A stretch of 64,000 nucleotides of DNA from Sutcliffiella sp. FSL R7-0096 (GCF_038595065.1 NZ_CP152003.1:1344001-1408000), one strand, 5' to 3'. Counted from the first letter of the stretch, positions 18,602 to 26,232 are shown. Numbers and translations are program-made. Notes: a model not told the origin generated them from the letters alone.

Positions 18602-18628
18602 AAAGGAAGCGGGGATGCCGCTTCCTTT
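18602..18628 (-). terminator. Terminator of prsA, second copy of the 27-bp duplication
   Basis: Identical over 27 bases to 18366-18392. It serves the convergent prsA gene and is T-rich on both sides. Confidence 0.85.
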
Positions 18629-18677
18629 TTACTAATTTATTGTACATGTTAATTTCTGTTTAATAAAAATTGGTCGC

Positions 18678-19559
18678 TTATTCTTTTTCTTGGTCCTGAT
18701 TTTCTTCTTGTTCGAATGTGTTCTTAAGGGATTCGTCTTTTATTTGGACATTGGCAGCATCCAATTCTTTTTGAAGTGCAGCGTCCGCATTTTCTTGTTG
18801 CACTTTAGCTTGGAGTACTTCCTGTTCCACTTGTTCCCTGATTTCATCCAATGGAGGTTTTTCTTTTTTATCGGTCACCATGATGATGTGATAGCCGAAC
18901 ATACTTTCAACCGGCTCACTGATTTCATTGATTTCAAGGTTATAAGCCGCTTCTTCAAATTCTGTTAACATATCTCCAGAACCAAACCATTCAAGGTCCC
19001 CGCCATTTTGGGCAGATGCCGGATCTGTGGAATGTTCTGTTGCAAGCTCTGCAAAGTCTGCACCCTCGTCCAGTTTATTCTTGATTTCCTTGGCTGTTTC
19101 TTCGTCCTCCACAAGAATGTGGCTTGCACGCAACTCAGGTTTCATCTCATCATAATGTTTTTGTATGTCTTCCTCTGTGACTTCCACATTTTCCATTGCT
19201 GCCTTTTCCTGAAGCATGGAGAGGCGCAAGGTTTGTGTCAATTGTGCTTCATTTTTAAAGCCGCTCTGGGCCATGGCCATATCGAATTCCGGTCCAAGTT
19301 GCATTTTCAGCTCATCCAACCGCTCCTGTACTTCTTCATCTGTTACCTCGTAATTTTCACTAAGCACTTTTTCATATACTAGTTCACGAAGAACCTCTTC
19401 TCCGAATCGTTCTTTCATCGCGTCATAAAGCTCTGCCTGCGTGATGTTCCATTCGGAGGCTTCAGCAATCACCTTTGAATTGTCAGTAGCGTCATTGTTA
19501 CATGCAGATAATGCGAAGAGTGAAGCGGTGGCACTAACAGCAATCATCCATTTTTTCAT
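18678..19559 (-). CDS. prsA: PrsA, membrane-anchored foldase (peptidyl-prolyl isomerase)
   Basis: A 293-residue lipoprotein. A signal peptide with lipobox LSAC puts the lipid-modified Cys at 20. An N-terminal chaperone domain follows, then a parvulin-type rotamase domain at about 138-228 (LRASHILV, STDPASAQNGGDLEWFG, FGYHIIMV) and a charged C-terminal tail. PrsA folds secreted proteins outside the membrane and is essential in B. subtilis. Start ATG 19559 has GGGAG 8 bases upstream; an upstream in-frame ATG at 19574 would spoil the signal peptide. ScoC, encoded nearby, represses secreted protease genes in B. subtilis. Confidence 0.95.
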   Translation of the reverse strand: MKKWMIAVSATASLFALSACNNDATDNSKVIAEASEWNITQAELYDAMKERFGEEVLRELVYEKVLSENYEVTDEEVQERLDELKMQLGPEFDMAMAQSGFKNEAQLTQTLRLSMLQEKAAMENVEVTEEDIQKHYDEMKPELRASHILVEDEETAKEIKNKLDEGADFAELATEHSTDPASAQNGGDLEWFGSGDMLTEFEEAAYNLEINEISEPVESMFGYHIIMVTDKKEKPPLDEIREQVEQEVLQAKVQQENADAALQKELDAANVQIKDESLKNTFEQEENQDQEKE

Positions 19560-19866
19560 ATAGTCAACTCCCATATGTAATAAAGCATTTCATTCCATTC
19601 CATACTATAGCATAATCTCCTAATTTAATGAAATAATCTTCACTTTCCACCAAAGTCCCATATGCTTTTTTATAAAAAAATGGGTTAACGTCCATTCCAA
19701 ATCTAATACCCATACATACTATAAATGGAATCATGAAATAAACCAACACACACTTGTTGTCCCAGGATTTCATGTAAAAAGCCTTAGAGGCAGGATAAAC
19801 GCCTATGCCTCCTAAGAAATTGTTGCATAAGATATCGTAACAACTCACAAAGGAGGTGTTAGTGAG
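19560..19866. other. Divergent intergenic region between prsA and the YjcZ-type genes
   Basis: About 300 bases with no gene I can support. A minus-strand frame across it lacks a ribosome site. CATAAGATA at 19826-19834 fits a sigma-K -10 box, but no AC-type -35 is at the right distance. AAAGGAGGTG at the right end is the ribosome site of the next gene. Confidence 0.4.
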
Positions 19867-19953
19867 ATGGGTAATGCGTATGCAGGTGGCTTCGCGTTAA
19901 TCGTAGTATTGTTTATCTTGTTGGTAATCGTAGGTGCAGCTTGGTTGTACTAA
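19867..19953 (+). CDS. YjcZ-family 28-aa sporulation-type hydrophobic protein, copy 1
   Basis: This 28-residue protein starts MGNAYAGGFALIV, continues with one membrane helix and ends IVGAAWLY. The GGFALIVVLFILLVIVG core is the signature of the tiny YjcZ/YhzE-type proteins found in Bacillus spores. The ribosome site AAAGGAGGTG is nearly perfect. It is followed 30 bases later by a close paralogue, so the pair is likely one transcript. Function of the family is unknown. Confidence 0.88.
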   Translation: MGNAYAGGFALIVVLFILLVIVGAAWLY

Positions 19954-19983
19954 AAACACTTTCTTTAAAAAGGAGGAACTAAA

Positions 19984-20070
19984 ATGTCAGGTGGACATTC
20001 CGGCGGATTTGCGTTAATCGTAGTATTATTCATTCTGTTAGTAATCGTAGGTGCAGCTTGGTTATACTAA
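19984..20070 (+). CDS. YjcZ-family 28-aa sporulation-type hydrophobic protein, copy 2
   Basis: A 28-residue protein starting MSGGHSGGFALIV. Its last 22 residues are identical to those of the preceding gene; only the N-terminal six differ. The ribosome site is AAAAGGAGGA. It is probably a tandem duplication of copy 1, in one operon ending at the terminators after 20080. Confidence 0.88.
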   Translation: MSGGHSGGFALIVVLFILLVIVGAAWLY

Positions 20071-20080
20071 GCTAAAACCT

Positions 20081-20106
20081 TGGAGACGGGAATAGCCCCG
20101 TTTCTA
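20081..20106 (+). terminator. Hairpin after the YjcZ-type pair
   Basis: GAGACGGG pairs with CCCGTTTC around AATAGC. It lacks a T-run and lies just before a stronger terminator. Confidence 0.5.
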
Positions 20107-20111
20107 AAGAA

Positions 20112-20177
20112 AAACACCTTCCATCTAAGATGGAAGGTGTTTTTTGTTCCATCTAAGATGGAAGGTGTTTTTTGTTC
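20112..20177 (+). terminator. Bidirectional terminator with a tandem partial duplication
   Basis: AACACCTTCCATC, loop TAA, GATGGAAGGTGTT is a perfect 13-bp stem followed by T. The 28-base unit beginning TTCCATCTAAG at 20119 is repeated exactly at 20147-20174. The flanking T and A runs allow use by the YjcZ pair and by the convergent membrane-protein gene. Confidence 0.85.
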
Positions 20178-20180
20178 GTT

Positions 20181-20375
20181 TTATCGTTGGGAACTAAGCA
20201 AAATATCTACATAAGAAGAAATTAATAGAATGGTAATTAGAACATTTATGGTTCGGAAAACTTTCGGCTGACGATCCTCCGGGATTTCTTTCTGAACGCA
20301 TAAAGCATTCGTTAATTTGTTTATGTAGAAGAGTATGAATATAGCCACCAAAACGAATAAGAATGCGATAGCCAT
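20181..20375 (-). CDS. Small membrane protein of unknown function
   Basis: 64 residues: an N-terminal hydrophobic helix (MAIAFLFVLVAIFILFYI), a short polar loop with one Cys and the segment KEIPEDRQPKVFRT, then a second helix (INVLITILLISSYVDILL). CAAAGGAGGG just before the ATG supports translation. I do not recognise the family. It is alone on the minus strand, convergent with the YjcZ-type pair. Confidence 0.6.
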   Translation of the reverse strand: MAIAFLFVLVAIFILFYINKLTNALCVQKEIPEDRQPKVFRTINVLITILLISSYVDILLSSQR

Positions 20376-20529
20376 AAAATCCCTCCTTTGCGGCTTGCTT
20401 GCTTTTAAACTATTATACGAAATTAATACTTATGCCTTCTACCTTATCAAAGTTTGTAAAAAAAAGATACCTTGACACTCTAAAACTTTTACAAAAAAAT
20501 GAAATAACATCCATTGATTAAGTGTGATC

Positions 20530-21084
20530 TTAGGACGCTATTTCATTCTCGTTAACTATTAAAATATCATACCCGTTTTCCAGTTCTTCGATTTGGCATT
20601 TATTTGGTGCACGTTGTATCAGTTTGATATAAAGAAAATCTGGAATACTCAACCCGATATTTACTGCCGCAAGCATGGAGAAATAATGATAGTAGCTTGG
20701 AAAAATGTGGGCAAGTAAGATGCACGCAGTCGTAATGATGGCAAATGGAGCCATTAGAACAGCGTAGGATTGAATTTTTGTAAAAGGTTTTTTAGTTTTT
20801 ATTTTCATATAAGGCATATAGCACTTTAGTTTCCATCTGAGTTTTACTTGGTTTCTGGTCGCAATTAGCGGAAGTACATGACATAACTTGTGCATGGTGA
20901 ACATGCCTGCAAGCCCAAGGATGAACCATCCAAAATTGGCTGAGGAAACAGTACTGTCATGATAAATAAGGCTAAAAGATAAAAATAACACAATAAACGA
21001 AAGTAAAGTGATGATAAACGATACAAGTGTAATGCGATGGAGTCCATATTGTCTTGATATATCAATGGATTTCCAACAGTTCAT
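20530..21084 (-). CDS. DUF3267-like membrane protein (YhaJ position)
   Basis: 184 residues with four hydrophobic segments (about 22-42, 50-66, 108-130 and 134-150). The motif MHKLCHVLPL after the second segment looks like the H-E-x-x-H zinc motif of DUF3267 putative membrane metallopeptidases but has Lys where Glu is required, so peptidase activity is doubtful. AGGTGAT lies 7 bases before the ATG. In B. subtilis this spot holds yhaJ, possibly its counterpart. Function unknown. Confidence 0.6.
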   Translation of the reverse strand: MNCWKSIDISRQYGLHRITLVSFIITLLSFIVLFLSFSLIYHDSTVSSANFGWFILGLAGMFTMHKLCHVLPLIATRNQVKLRWKLKCYMPYMKIKTKKPFTKIQSYAVLMAPFAIITTACILLAHIFPSYYHYFSMLAAVNIGLSIPDFLYIKLIQRAPNKCQIEELENGYDILIVNENEIAS

Positions 21085-21293
21085 AGTTGAATCACCTACC
21101 GTAATTGCTAGTCGTAATCAAAATTACTAAATTAATGTAAGCTTTTTAAATGAAAAAATCAATAGGTGAATGTAATTTATTTTTCAACAAAGTCATCTAA
21201 ATATTGGTAAGTGGATTAATTTGATGTAAAATATATAAAAAAGCGAAGGTGGCTGCCTACCATTGTTCAAAGAATAAATGGATTTAGCGAGGA

Positions 21294-21632
21294 ATGAGTA
21301 AATTGGAAGAAAGACTTGCAACATTGGAATACTACATGGAGCTATTGATGAAACAGATGGATCTTACACGTTTTCCATGGGATGGTTTAATTATCCGTGT
21401 AAGGCTTACCAGAAGGGAGGTAGAATTCATATACAATACATGTGAAACATTGAGCATGGAGATGGAAAAACAAAAAGCGGAAGGTTTTGTGACTTTCTCT
21501 CCGCTTCTTATACAATTCAGGGAAGCCTTGCCATCTAGTCTACCATGGGAAGAGACTATTCATGCTTTGAGATCGCAAGGGCTATACACTTCATTAATGG
21601 ATGAATTTCACAAGCTGATCAAGAAGAAGTAA
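21294..21632 (+). CDS. yhaI: YhaI, DUF1878-family protein
   Basis: A 112-residue soluble helical protein beginning [19 protein letters not shown], matching B. subtilis YhaI (about 113 aa, DUF1878) in length and neighbourhood. Function unknown. The ATG at 21294 sits almost on its GAGGA; an in-frame TTG three codons later (21303) has better spacing and may be the true start. Its last 14 bases overlap the convergent end of scoC. Confidence 0.8.
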   Translation: MSKLEERLATLEYYMELLMKQMDLTRFPWDGLIIRVRLTRREVEFIYNTCETLSMEMEKQKAEGFVTFSPLLIQFREALPSSLPWEETIHALRSQGLYTSLMDEFHKLIKKK

Positions 21633-22218
21633 CGCTTTCATTTTTTTCTATAAGTGTTTCTTCTTTTTTAGAAAGCTTTCCATCAACCTCTACAAAGTCC
21701 TCCTCAATGTTGTTAAAGGACCTTTCAAAAATCTGCATGAAATCCTCCCCGTACACATTACGTATCACACACATGATATCCAACAGTTCCGGAAACTTTC
21801 CGTATAAGTCATGCATAGGCAATGCACCACTGAATACCGAATTTTTGCTAGGATCATAGCTTTCCATCAAATCCAGAAGTATTTGCTCACCTTTTTCAGT
21901 AAGTTCGATATACGTATTGCGTTTATCGTTCTCTTTCTTGGAGAAGCGAAGCAATTCTCTTTCCTCTAATTTCTTGGAGAAGTTAAATGCAGTAGAGACA
22001 TGCATTACTCCAAACTTGGCAATCTCTGAAATACTTGCACCTTTCAAATGATAGGCAATCCATAGAATGTGGTGCTCATTAATATTTAAGTCATAAGGCT
22101 TGATCCATTGCTGCCAATCCTTTTCGATTGTTTTCCAAAGAGCTTTGCTAAGCTGTGCAACACGCTGGCTGAATAGCATGGCTTCTTTTAATGAATACTG
22201 TCCATTCTGTGTATTCAC
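21619..22218 (-). CDS. scoC: ScoC (Hpr), MarR-family transition-state regulator
   Basis: A 199-residue MarR-type regulator. A winged helix-turn-helix lies at about 45-115 ([28 protein letters not shown], then the basic wing [14 protein letters not shown]), followed by an acidic C-terminal tail. In B. subtilis ScoC represses aprE, nprE, oligopeptide permease genes and sinIR during the transition to stationary phase. The start is GTG with AGGTGAG upstream. It overlaps yhaI tail to tail and precedes yhaH on the same strand, as in B. subtilis. Confidence 0.93.
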   Translation of the reverse strand: MNTQNGQYSLKEAMLFSQRVAQLSKALWKTIEKDWQQWIKPYDLNINEHHILWIAYHLKGASISEIAKFGVMHVSTAFNFSKKLEERELLRFSKKENDKRNTYIELTEKGEQILLDLMESYDPSKNSVFSGALPMHDLYGKFPELLDIMCVIRNVYGEDFMQIFERSFNNIEEDFVEVDGKLSKKEETLIEKNESVTSS

Positions 22219-22312
22219 AAACTCACCTACTTTTTTCTAATATATTACTATCTATTATGACAATAAAATAAAAATTAATAAAGGTCAAAATTTACAAAAA
22301 ATTAAAATTTTT

Positions 22313-22678
22313 TTATTTTGTCGTGTTTTTTGCTAATTCTTTTTCAAGATTTTCCAATTCCTTTTCCACATTTGCAATGTTTTGTTGAATGGACTCTTGA
22401 TGTGATTTTATGGAATTTTGCCATAGATCAACGGATACTTGAATTTCTTCGGCAATGTTTCCAACCGTTGCTTTGCCCTCCTCAAGCGCTTGTGCTACTT
22501 GATCCTTAACCTGAATAGCTTCGTTTTTCAATTCATCCAGTGTTGCTTGGACATTGCGTGCGGCATCCTTAACTTGTTCTCTTCTAACTGCACCGGAAAC
22601 GGGAGTTGTCAATAATGTGGAAATGCCGGCAATAGCTCCTCCTATTAAAACGCCATAGATGAATGATTTCCCATTCAT
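22313..22678 (-). CDS. yhaH: YhaH, YtxH-like membrane-anchored protein
   Basis: A 121-residue protein: an N-terminal glycine-rich membrane helix (FIYGVLIGGAIAGISTLLTTPVSG) followed by a long amphipathic/coiled-coil helix rich in E, K, Q and A. This is the YtxH-type layout; B. subtilis YhaH is 118 aa. Start ATG 22678 has GAGGTGAT immediately upstream; an ATG three codons earlier has no ribosome site. Probably a membrane-attached coiled-coil protein of unknown function. Confidence 0.85.
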   Translation of the reverse strand: MNGKSFIYGVLIGGAIAGISTLLTTPVSGAVRREQVKDAARNVQATLDELKNEAIQVKDQVAQALEEGKATVGNIAEEIQVSVDLWQNSIKSHQESIQQNIANVEKELENLEKELAKNTTK

Positions 22679-22993
22679 AGTAATCACCTCGAATTTAAAA
22701 TTATGTAAGTATAGTTCAATACCCTAAGATTATTATATAATTCAACATTTCTAAAAAAAATCCTCTTTTTTCGGACTTTTTTCATGGAGTTTGTTTCGAC
22801 AAGGGCAAATTAAATGGAACCTTGCAAGGTCATATACTTATATTATTACCAAAGCCCTTTTAAAGGATGCCAATGAACTCCAGCAACTTAATTGTGAACA
22901 GATATGATAGGTCTTGATGGGCTAGGAAAGGTAACTTGTTTCATAAGAGCAGACTGCTCCGCATACTTATGAAAGAAAAGGGGGCGGGCAAAA
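22679..22993. other. Intergenic region between yhaH and a small membrane-protein gene, with a nested hairpin
   Basis: About 315 bases. TTTCATAAG near 22938 pairs with CTTATGAAA ending near 22973. Inside this 9-bp stem sits GAGCA-GAC-TGCTC, a second small hairpin. The structure ends about 20 bases before the TTG start of the next gene. The rest is AT-rich promoter-type sequence for yhaH with no gene. Confidence 0.45.
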
Positions 22994-23185
22994 TTGGCAG
23001 GCATAACATTCGGGTTATTCACCCTAAGCATTTTGCTTCTTTTTGGAGGGGGAAACTACTATCTTGCATCGCAAAGAGGAGGGGCATATCCACCTAGACG
23101 AGTATTGCAGCAAAAAGCCCTGGCCATCAGTGGTGCGGGAGGGCTCATTCTCTTGTTGGCAGTACTTGCAACCTGGATTGCTTAA
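22994..23185 (+). CDS. Small two-helix membrane protein of unknown function
   Basis: 63 residues beginning at TTG with AAAGGGGGCGGG upstream. Two hydrophobic helices (about 4-26 and 43-62) flank a basic loop SQRGGAYPPRRVLQQK. I do not recognise the family. It has a clean 16-bp terminator and a structured leader, which support it as a real gene. The start codon and short length keep confidence moderate. Confidence 0.6.
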   Translation: MAGITFGLFTLSILLLFGGGNYYLASQRGGAYPPRRVLQQKALAISGAGGLILLLAVLATWIA

Positions 23186-23210
23186 AGGCAATTGATAGAT
23201 GATAGGAAAA

Positions 23211-23250
23211 CAAAAAAGAGGGAAACTCCTTAGATGGAGTTTTCCTCTTT
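23211..23250 (+). terminator. Bidirectional terminator after the small membrane protein
   Basis: AAAAGAGGGAAACTCC pairs with GGAGTTTTCCTCTTTT (one G-T pair) around TTAGAT, a 16-bp stem with A and T runs on both sides. Confidence 0.88.
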
Positions 23251-23257
23251 TCATGAG

Positions 23258-23439
23258 GCTCTTTTCTCAAAGATTGTTGCTATTCTCTAATAAAAAGTCG
23301 GCAATTGGACTTTTTATTAATTAGAAATCTTAAAAAATGCAGTAATAAATTTAGTACTGCTGGGAAAAGAGCACGACAGTAACGAAAATAACGATGTTTT
23401 TATTAAATACGTAAAAGCAACAAAGTTTACGAAAAAAGC
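23258..23439 (+). repeat. Family B MITE-like repeat, copy 1 (182 bp, full)
   Basis: It begins GCTCTTTTCTCAAAG and ends in the imperfect inverted copy ...AACAAAGTTTACGAAAAAAGC. The interior carries the hairpin AAAAAGTC-GGCAATTG-GACTTTTT and GGAAAAGAGCACGACAG. It ends 6 bases short of the trpP stop codon. Confidence 0.85.
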
Positions 23440-23445
23440 CTTTCA

Positions 23446-23970
23446 TTATGTTGCTGGAACTAAGTTGGAGCGTCTTGCAATGCCTGTTACTATTGGATAG
23501 AGAATAATCATGACTACTACATTCATTGCAACAGCAGGAAGTACAGCTGTCAGCATGAAAAATACAAATGTTCCCTCGCCTGGCAAACCTACAAGTGTCA
23601 GGGCGGATAATAAGAATATCGCTCCTGAAATGAGGGTGCCGATTGCGGTTAAAAGTCCTGCTTTAACTAGTGGTTTGTTGACCTTTTTCACTGCAAGAAG
23701 CAGGAAGAAAAACAGGAATGCGGTAATCGGTTTGTCAATGATATTTGGGATTTGCCCTCCTGGAAAAGTGGTGGTAAGTGCGGAAATCATTCCGGTCACC
23801 ATTCCAATAAGTAATACATTCTTCTTTTCTGGAAATAACATAATTCCGAGAAACATCATCGTTAAAGCCAAATCAGGCTTCATACCAAGTATAAAACCAG
23901 GTACCACTGTGTGCAATACAGCACCGATTCCAACCAGTAAAGCTAGTGACACTAAAGTCTTCGTTTTCAT
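23446..23970 (-). CDS. trpP: TrpP, probable tryptophan transporter
   Basis: A 174-residue integral membrane protein with about five to six helices, resembling the S-component-like TrpP family (B. subtilis TrpP 172 aa): GIGAVLHTVVPGFILGMKPDLALTM, then FPGGQIPNIIDKP. It imports tryptophan. The upstream RNA has a TRAP-type array of NAG triplets covering the ribosome site, matching the known TRAP control of trpP in B. subtilis. It follows serC on the same strand. A family B repeat abuts its 3' end. Confidence 0.9.
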   Translation of the reverse strand: MKTKTLVSLALLVGIGAVLHTVVPGFILGMKPDLALTMMFLGIMLFPEKKNVLLIGMVTGMISALTTTFPGGQIPNIIDKPITAFLFFFLLLAVKKVNKPLVKAGLLTAIGTLISGAIFLLSALTLVGLPGEGTFVFFMLTAVLPAVAMNVVVMIILYPIVTGIARRSNLVPAT

Positions 23971-23972
23971 TT

Positions 23973-24003
23973 CTCATCTCTCCTCGACTAATCTTGTCTT
24001 CTT
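23973..24003 (-). promoter_or_regulatory. TRAP-binding-type NAG triplet array over the trpP ribosome binding site
   Basis: On the minus strand, going from 24003 toward the start codon, the triplets are AAG, AAG, AAG, TAG, GAG, GAG, GAG. The first two are adjacent; all later ones are separated by exactly 2 bases. The GAG triplets form the ribosome site GAGGAGAG. Further AAG and TAG triplets lie in the first codons of trpP. Confidence 0.82.
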
Positions 24004-24096
24004 TTATAACCCCATTAGTACACTTGTTGTCTAATGCGAATTATTAGGTACTAGTATAGTAAATATTACACCTCTTGAAAAGGGTAAAGCTTGCCA

Positions 24097-25179
24097 TTAA
24101 CTATATTTGGTACGGAAACCATTCATGAATTCTGCCAATGCCTCACATGATTCTAGTGGGACGGCATTATAAATGGACGCTCGACAGCCACCAACCATAC
24201 GATGTCCTCCGAGTCCGACAAAGCCTTGCTCTTTAACCTCTGCCAGAAAGGATGCTGTAAGTTCTTCTGTTGAGAGGTTAAAGGTGACATTCATGTGGGA
24301 TCTTGCTTCTTTCTTCGCATGGCCGATAAAGAAGCCGTTGCTTTCATCAATTGCTCCATATAGAAGTTCGGCTTTCTTTTGATTGTTCTTTTCTATTTCC
24401 TCCACACCACCCTGTTCGGCAACCCATTCCAATACAAGTGACAACATATAGATGGAAAAAGTGGGAGGAGTGTTATAAAGGGACCTGTTCTTGGCGAAAG
24501 TCTGATAATTCAACATGGTCGGGATGTTATCTGGACAACGCTCCAGTAATTCCTTCTTGATCATAACCACTGTCACACCTGAAGGACCGAGGTTTTTCTG
24601 GGCGCCAGCATAAATGAGGGAGAAATCTCTCACATTGATCGGCCTGCTCAGGATATCACTCGACATATCCGCAATCAATGGTACATCCGTTGATATGGTA
24701 GGGAAACTCCGCCACTGGGTACCGAAAATGGTATTATTACTTGTGATATGTAAGTAGGCCGGATTCTCAGATAGCTTCATGTGAGCAGGAACATCCGTAT
24801 ATCCGGTTTCTTTTGCGGAAGAGGCTATATGTGTCTCCCCGAGTTTCTGAGCTTCCTTCAAGGCTTTTTCAGACCAGGAGCCGGTTAGACTATAATTCCC
24901 CTTTTTTCCCATGGGAAGAAAATTCATGGGGATAGCAGAAAACTGGAGACTCGCGCCACCTTGCATGAAGAGGACCTCGTAGTCTTCAGGGATATGCAAT
25001 AGTTCTTTTAATAGGGTTGTTGCTTTATTGTGAACCTTTTCGTACTCCTTGCTTCGATGACTTAATTCCATCACGGACATGCCAGTAGTTTCAAAATCTA
25101 CTAACTCCTGTTGAGCTCGCTTTAGTACTTCCTTTGGCAGTGCAGCAGGTCCTGCATTAAAGTTATAGACACGCTTCAT
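24097..25179 (-). CDS. serC: SerC, phosphoserine aminotransferase
   Basis: A 360-residue class V aminotransferase: N-terminus VYNFNAGPAALP, PLP-lysine region YAGAQKNLGPSGVTVV (the Lys of AQKN forms the Schiff base), and C-terminal GGHRMVGGCRASIYNAVP. It converts 3-phosphohydroxypyruvate and glutamate to phosphoserine and 2-oxoglutarate in serine synthesis. The length is standard. AGGAGGG precedes the ATG. No terminator is visible before trpP, so the two are probably co-transcribed in part; serine is also the last co-substrate of tryptophan synthesis. Confidence 0.95.
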   Translation of the reverse strand: MKRVYNFNAGPAALPKEVLKRAQQELVDFETTGMSVMELSHRSKEYEKVHNKATTLLKELLHIPEDYEVLFMQGGASLQFSAIPMNFLPMGKKGNYSLTGSWSEKALKEAQKLGETHIASSAKETGYTDVPAHMKLSENPAYLHITSNNTIFGTQWRSFPTISTDVPLIADMSSDILSRPINVRDFSLIYAGAQKNLGPSGVTVVMIKKELLERCPDNIPTMLNYQTFAKNRSLYNTPPTFSIYMLSLVLEWVAEQGGVEEIEKNNQKKAELLYGAIDESNGFFIGHAKKEARSHMNVTFNLSTEELTASFLAEVKEQGFVGLGGHRMVGGCRASIYNAVPLESCEALAEFMNGFRTKYS

Positions 25180-25280
25180 CCTATTACCCTCCTAAAGTTT
25201 TCTGAAAATATTAATATATATCCTATCATGGATTGTGTTAGAATACATGAAAGATTTAGAAAAAAGTTAGGAGTTTTAAC

Positions 25281-26159
25281 ATGTATCGTGATCAAAAGCC
25301 TTTTGATGTAAGTCCATATGACCACCCGGATATTTATCCTGGCCCAAGACCTGCCACTTCTTTTTTGTATTGGAATGGAAAAGCCCATCGATTGGAGGCA
25401 GAAAAAGGTCTCCCTGTCGAGCAGCATTCCATCTACTTTTCCAATATGGATCATGTATTGGGAAGTCTTGCTTTTCAGAGTGCAGATGTAAAAAAGGTGG
25501 AAGAGCTCTTACTAAAAGAAGGGTTGTCGTCTAAGGTTCCCGTAGTTGCTTATGGGTCGAATGTTTGCCTGGCACAGCTTCAATATAAATTTGGACTTCG
25601 ACCGGAGGAAGATGACTTTATGCTTTGTCTGAAGGGGAAGGTGCTGGATTCCGATATCGTATATGCCCCATTTTTGGCTCCATATGGTTCATTGCCTGCA
25701 GTCATTGCCCCTGTAAAAGGTGCCGAGTCAGAGGTGTGGTTGACATTCATCGAAAAGAAGCAGTTGGAGCTGATCAACTCAACCGAAATAGATTATGAAC
25801 TGAGGGAGCACTCCGGCAAGAAAGTGTATTTGAATACCGGAGAGGTTTTTGAACGGGTCTATGCCTATTATAAGCCTCAAGCGCTGTTGTGGGAGGGGAA
25901 AATGTGCAGGTTTGCGGATATCCCTGGGAACAGCCCCCTTCCATCCGTTTGGCAGAGTGATATGTTGAACGAGCTGAAAGTAGCTGTGGAACATAAAGGA
26001 ACGCGCGAGGAATTTATCCACTTATTAAGGTGGGACAGAAGATACAGAGATTATGTGGAGGGTTACTTGGAGTCTGAATGCACCTACACGTTTAATCACC
26101 CAGACTGGGAAAAGGTGGAAAATGTTGTTTCTGTGGGGGAGATGAAAAGATCATTTTGA
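25281..26159 (+). CDS. Uncharacterised protein with gamma-glutamylcyclotransferase (GGCT)-like core
   Basis: 292 residues. After an N-terminal region of about 95 residues, the middle reads VVAYGSN, then SLPAVIAPVKGAESEVWLTFIEKKQLELINSTEIDYEL and VYAYYKP. This order (YGSN loop, V-x-G-x-E-V strand, catalytic-type Glu before Y, terminal Y-x-Y strand) is that of GGCT/AIG2-fold proteins, which cyclise gamma-glutamyl groups. The assignment is by eye and the long extensions on both sides are unusual. TTAGGAG precedes the ATG. It sits between serC and hit, where B. subtilis has no such gene, and shares a bidirectional terminator with hit. Confidence 0.65.
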   Translation: MYRDQKPFDVSPYDHPDIYPGPRPATSFLYWNGKAHRLEAEKGLPVEQHSIYFSNMDHVLGSLAFQSADVKKVEELLLKEGLSSKVPVVAYGSNVCLAQLQYKFGLRPEEDDFMLCLKGKVLDSDIVYAPFLAPYGSLPAVIAPVKGAESEVWLTFIEKKQLELINSTEIDYELREHSGKKVYLNTGEVFERVYAYYKPQALLWEGKMCRFADIPGNSPLPSVWQSDMLNELKVAVEHKGTREEFIHLLRWDRRYRDYVEGYLESECTYTFNHPDWEKVENVVSVGEMKRSF

Positions 26160-26195
26160 GGTGAGTAGCAACCAATATATGGGTCTTCTTAAGGG

Positions 26196-26232
26196 AAATG
26201 ACGTGGGAGAGTTGCTCCCACGTCATTTTTTC
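26196..26232. terminator. Bidirectional terminator between the GGCT-like gene and hit
   Basis: AAATGACGTGGGAG, loop AGTTG, CTCCCACGTCATTT: a perfect 14-bp stem with T or A runs on both sides. Confidence 0.92.

Noticed and set aside
18379-18652. Two overlapping open frames of 68 and 73 codons
   Set aside because: They lie within the family A repeat and the duplicated terminators; their peptides are recurring repeat translations.
19826-19834. CATAAGATA as a sigma-K promoter for the YjcZ-type genes
   Set aside because: The -10 motif fits, but no AC -35 element lies 16-18 bases upstream; kept only as a note.
19564-19848. 94-codon minus-strand frame upstream of prsA
   Set aside because: No ribosome site, no recognisable protein features, and it covers the promoter region of prsA.
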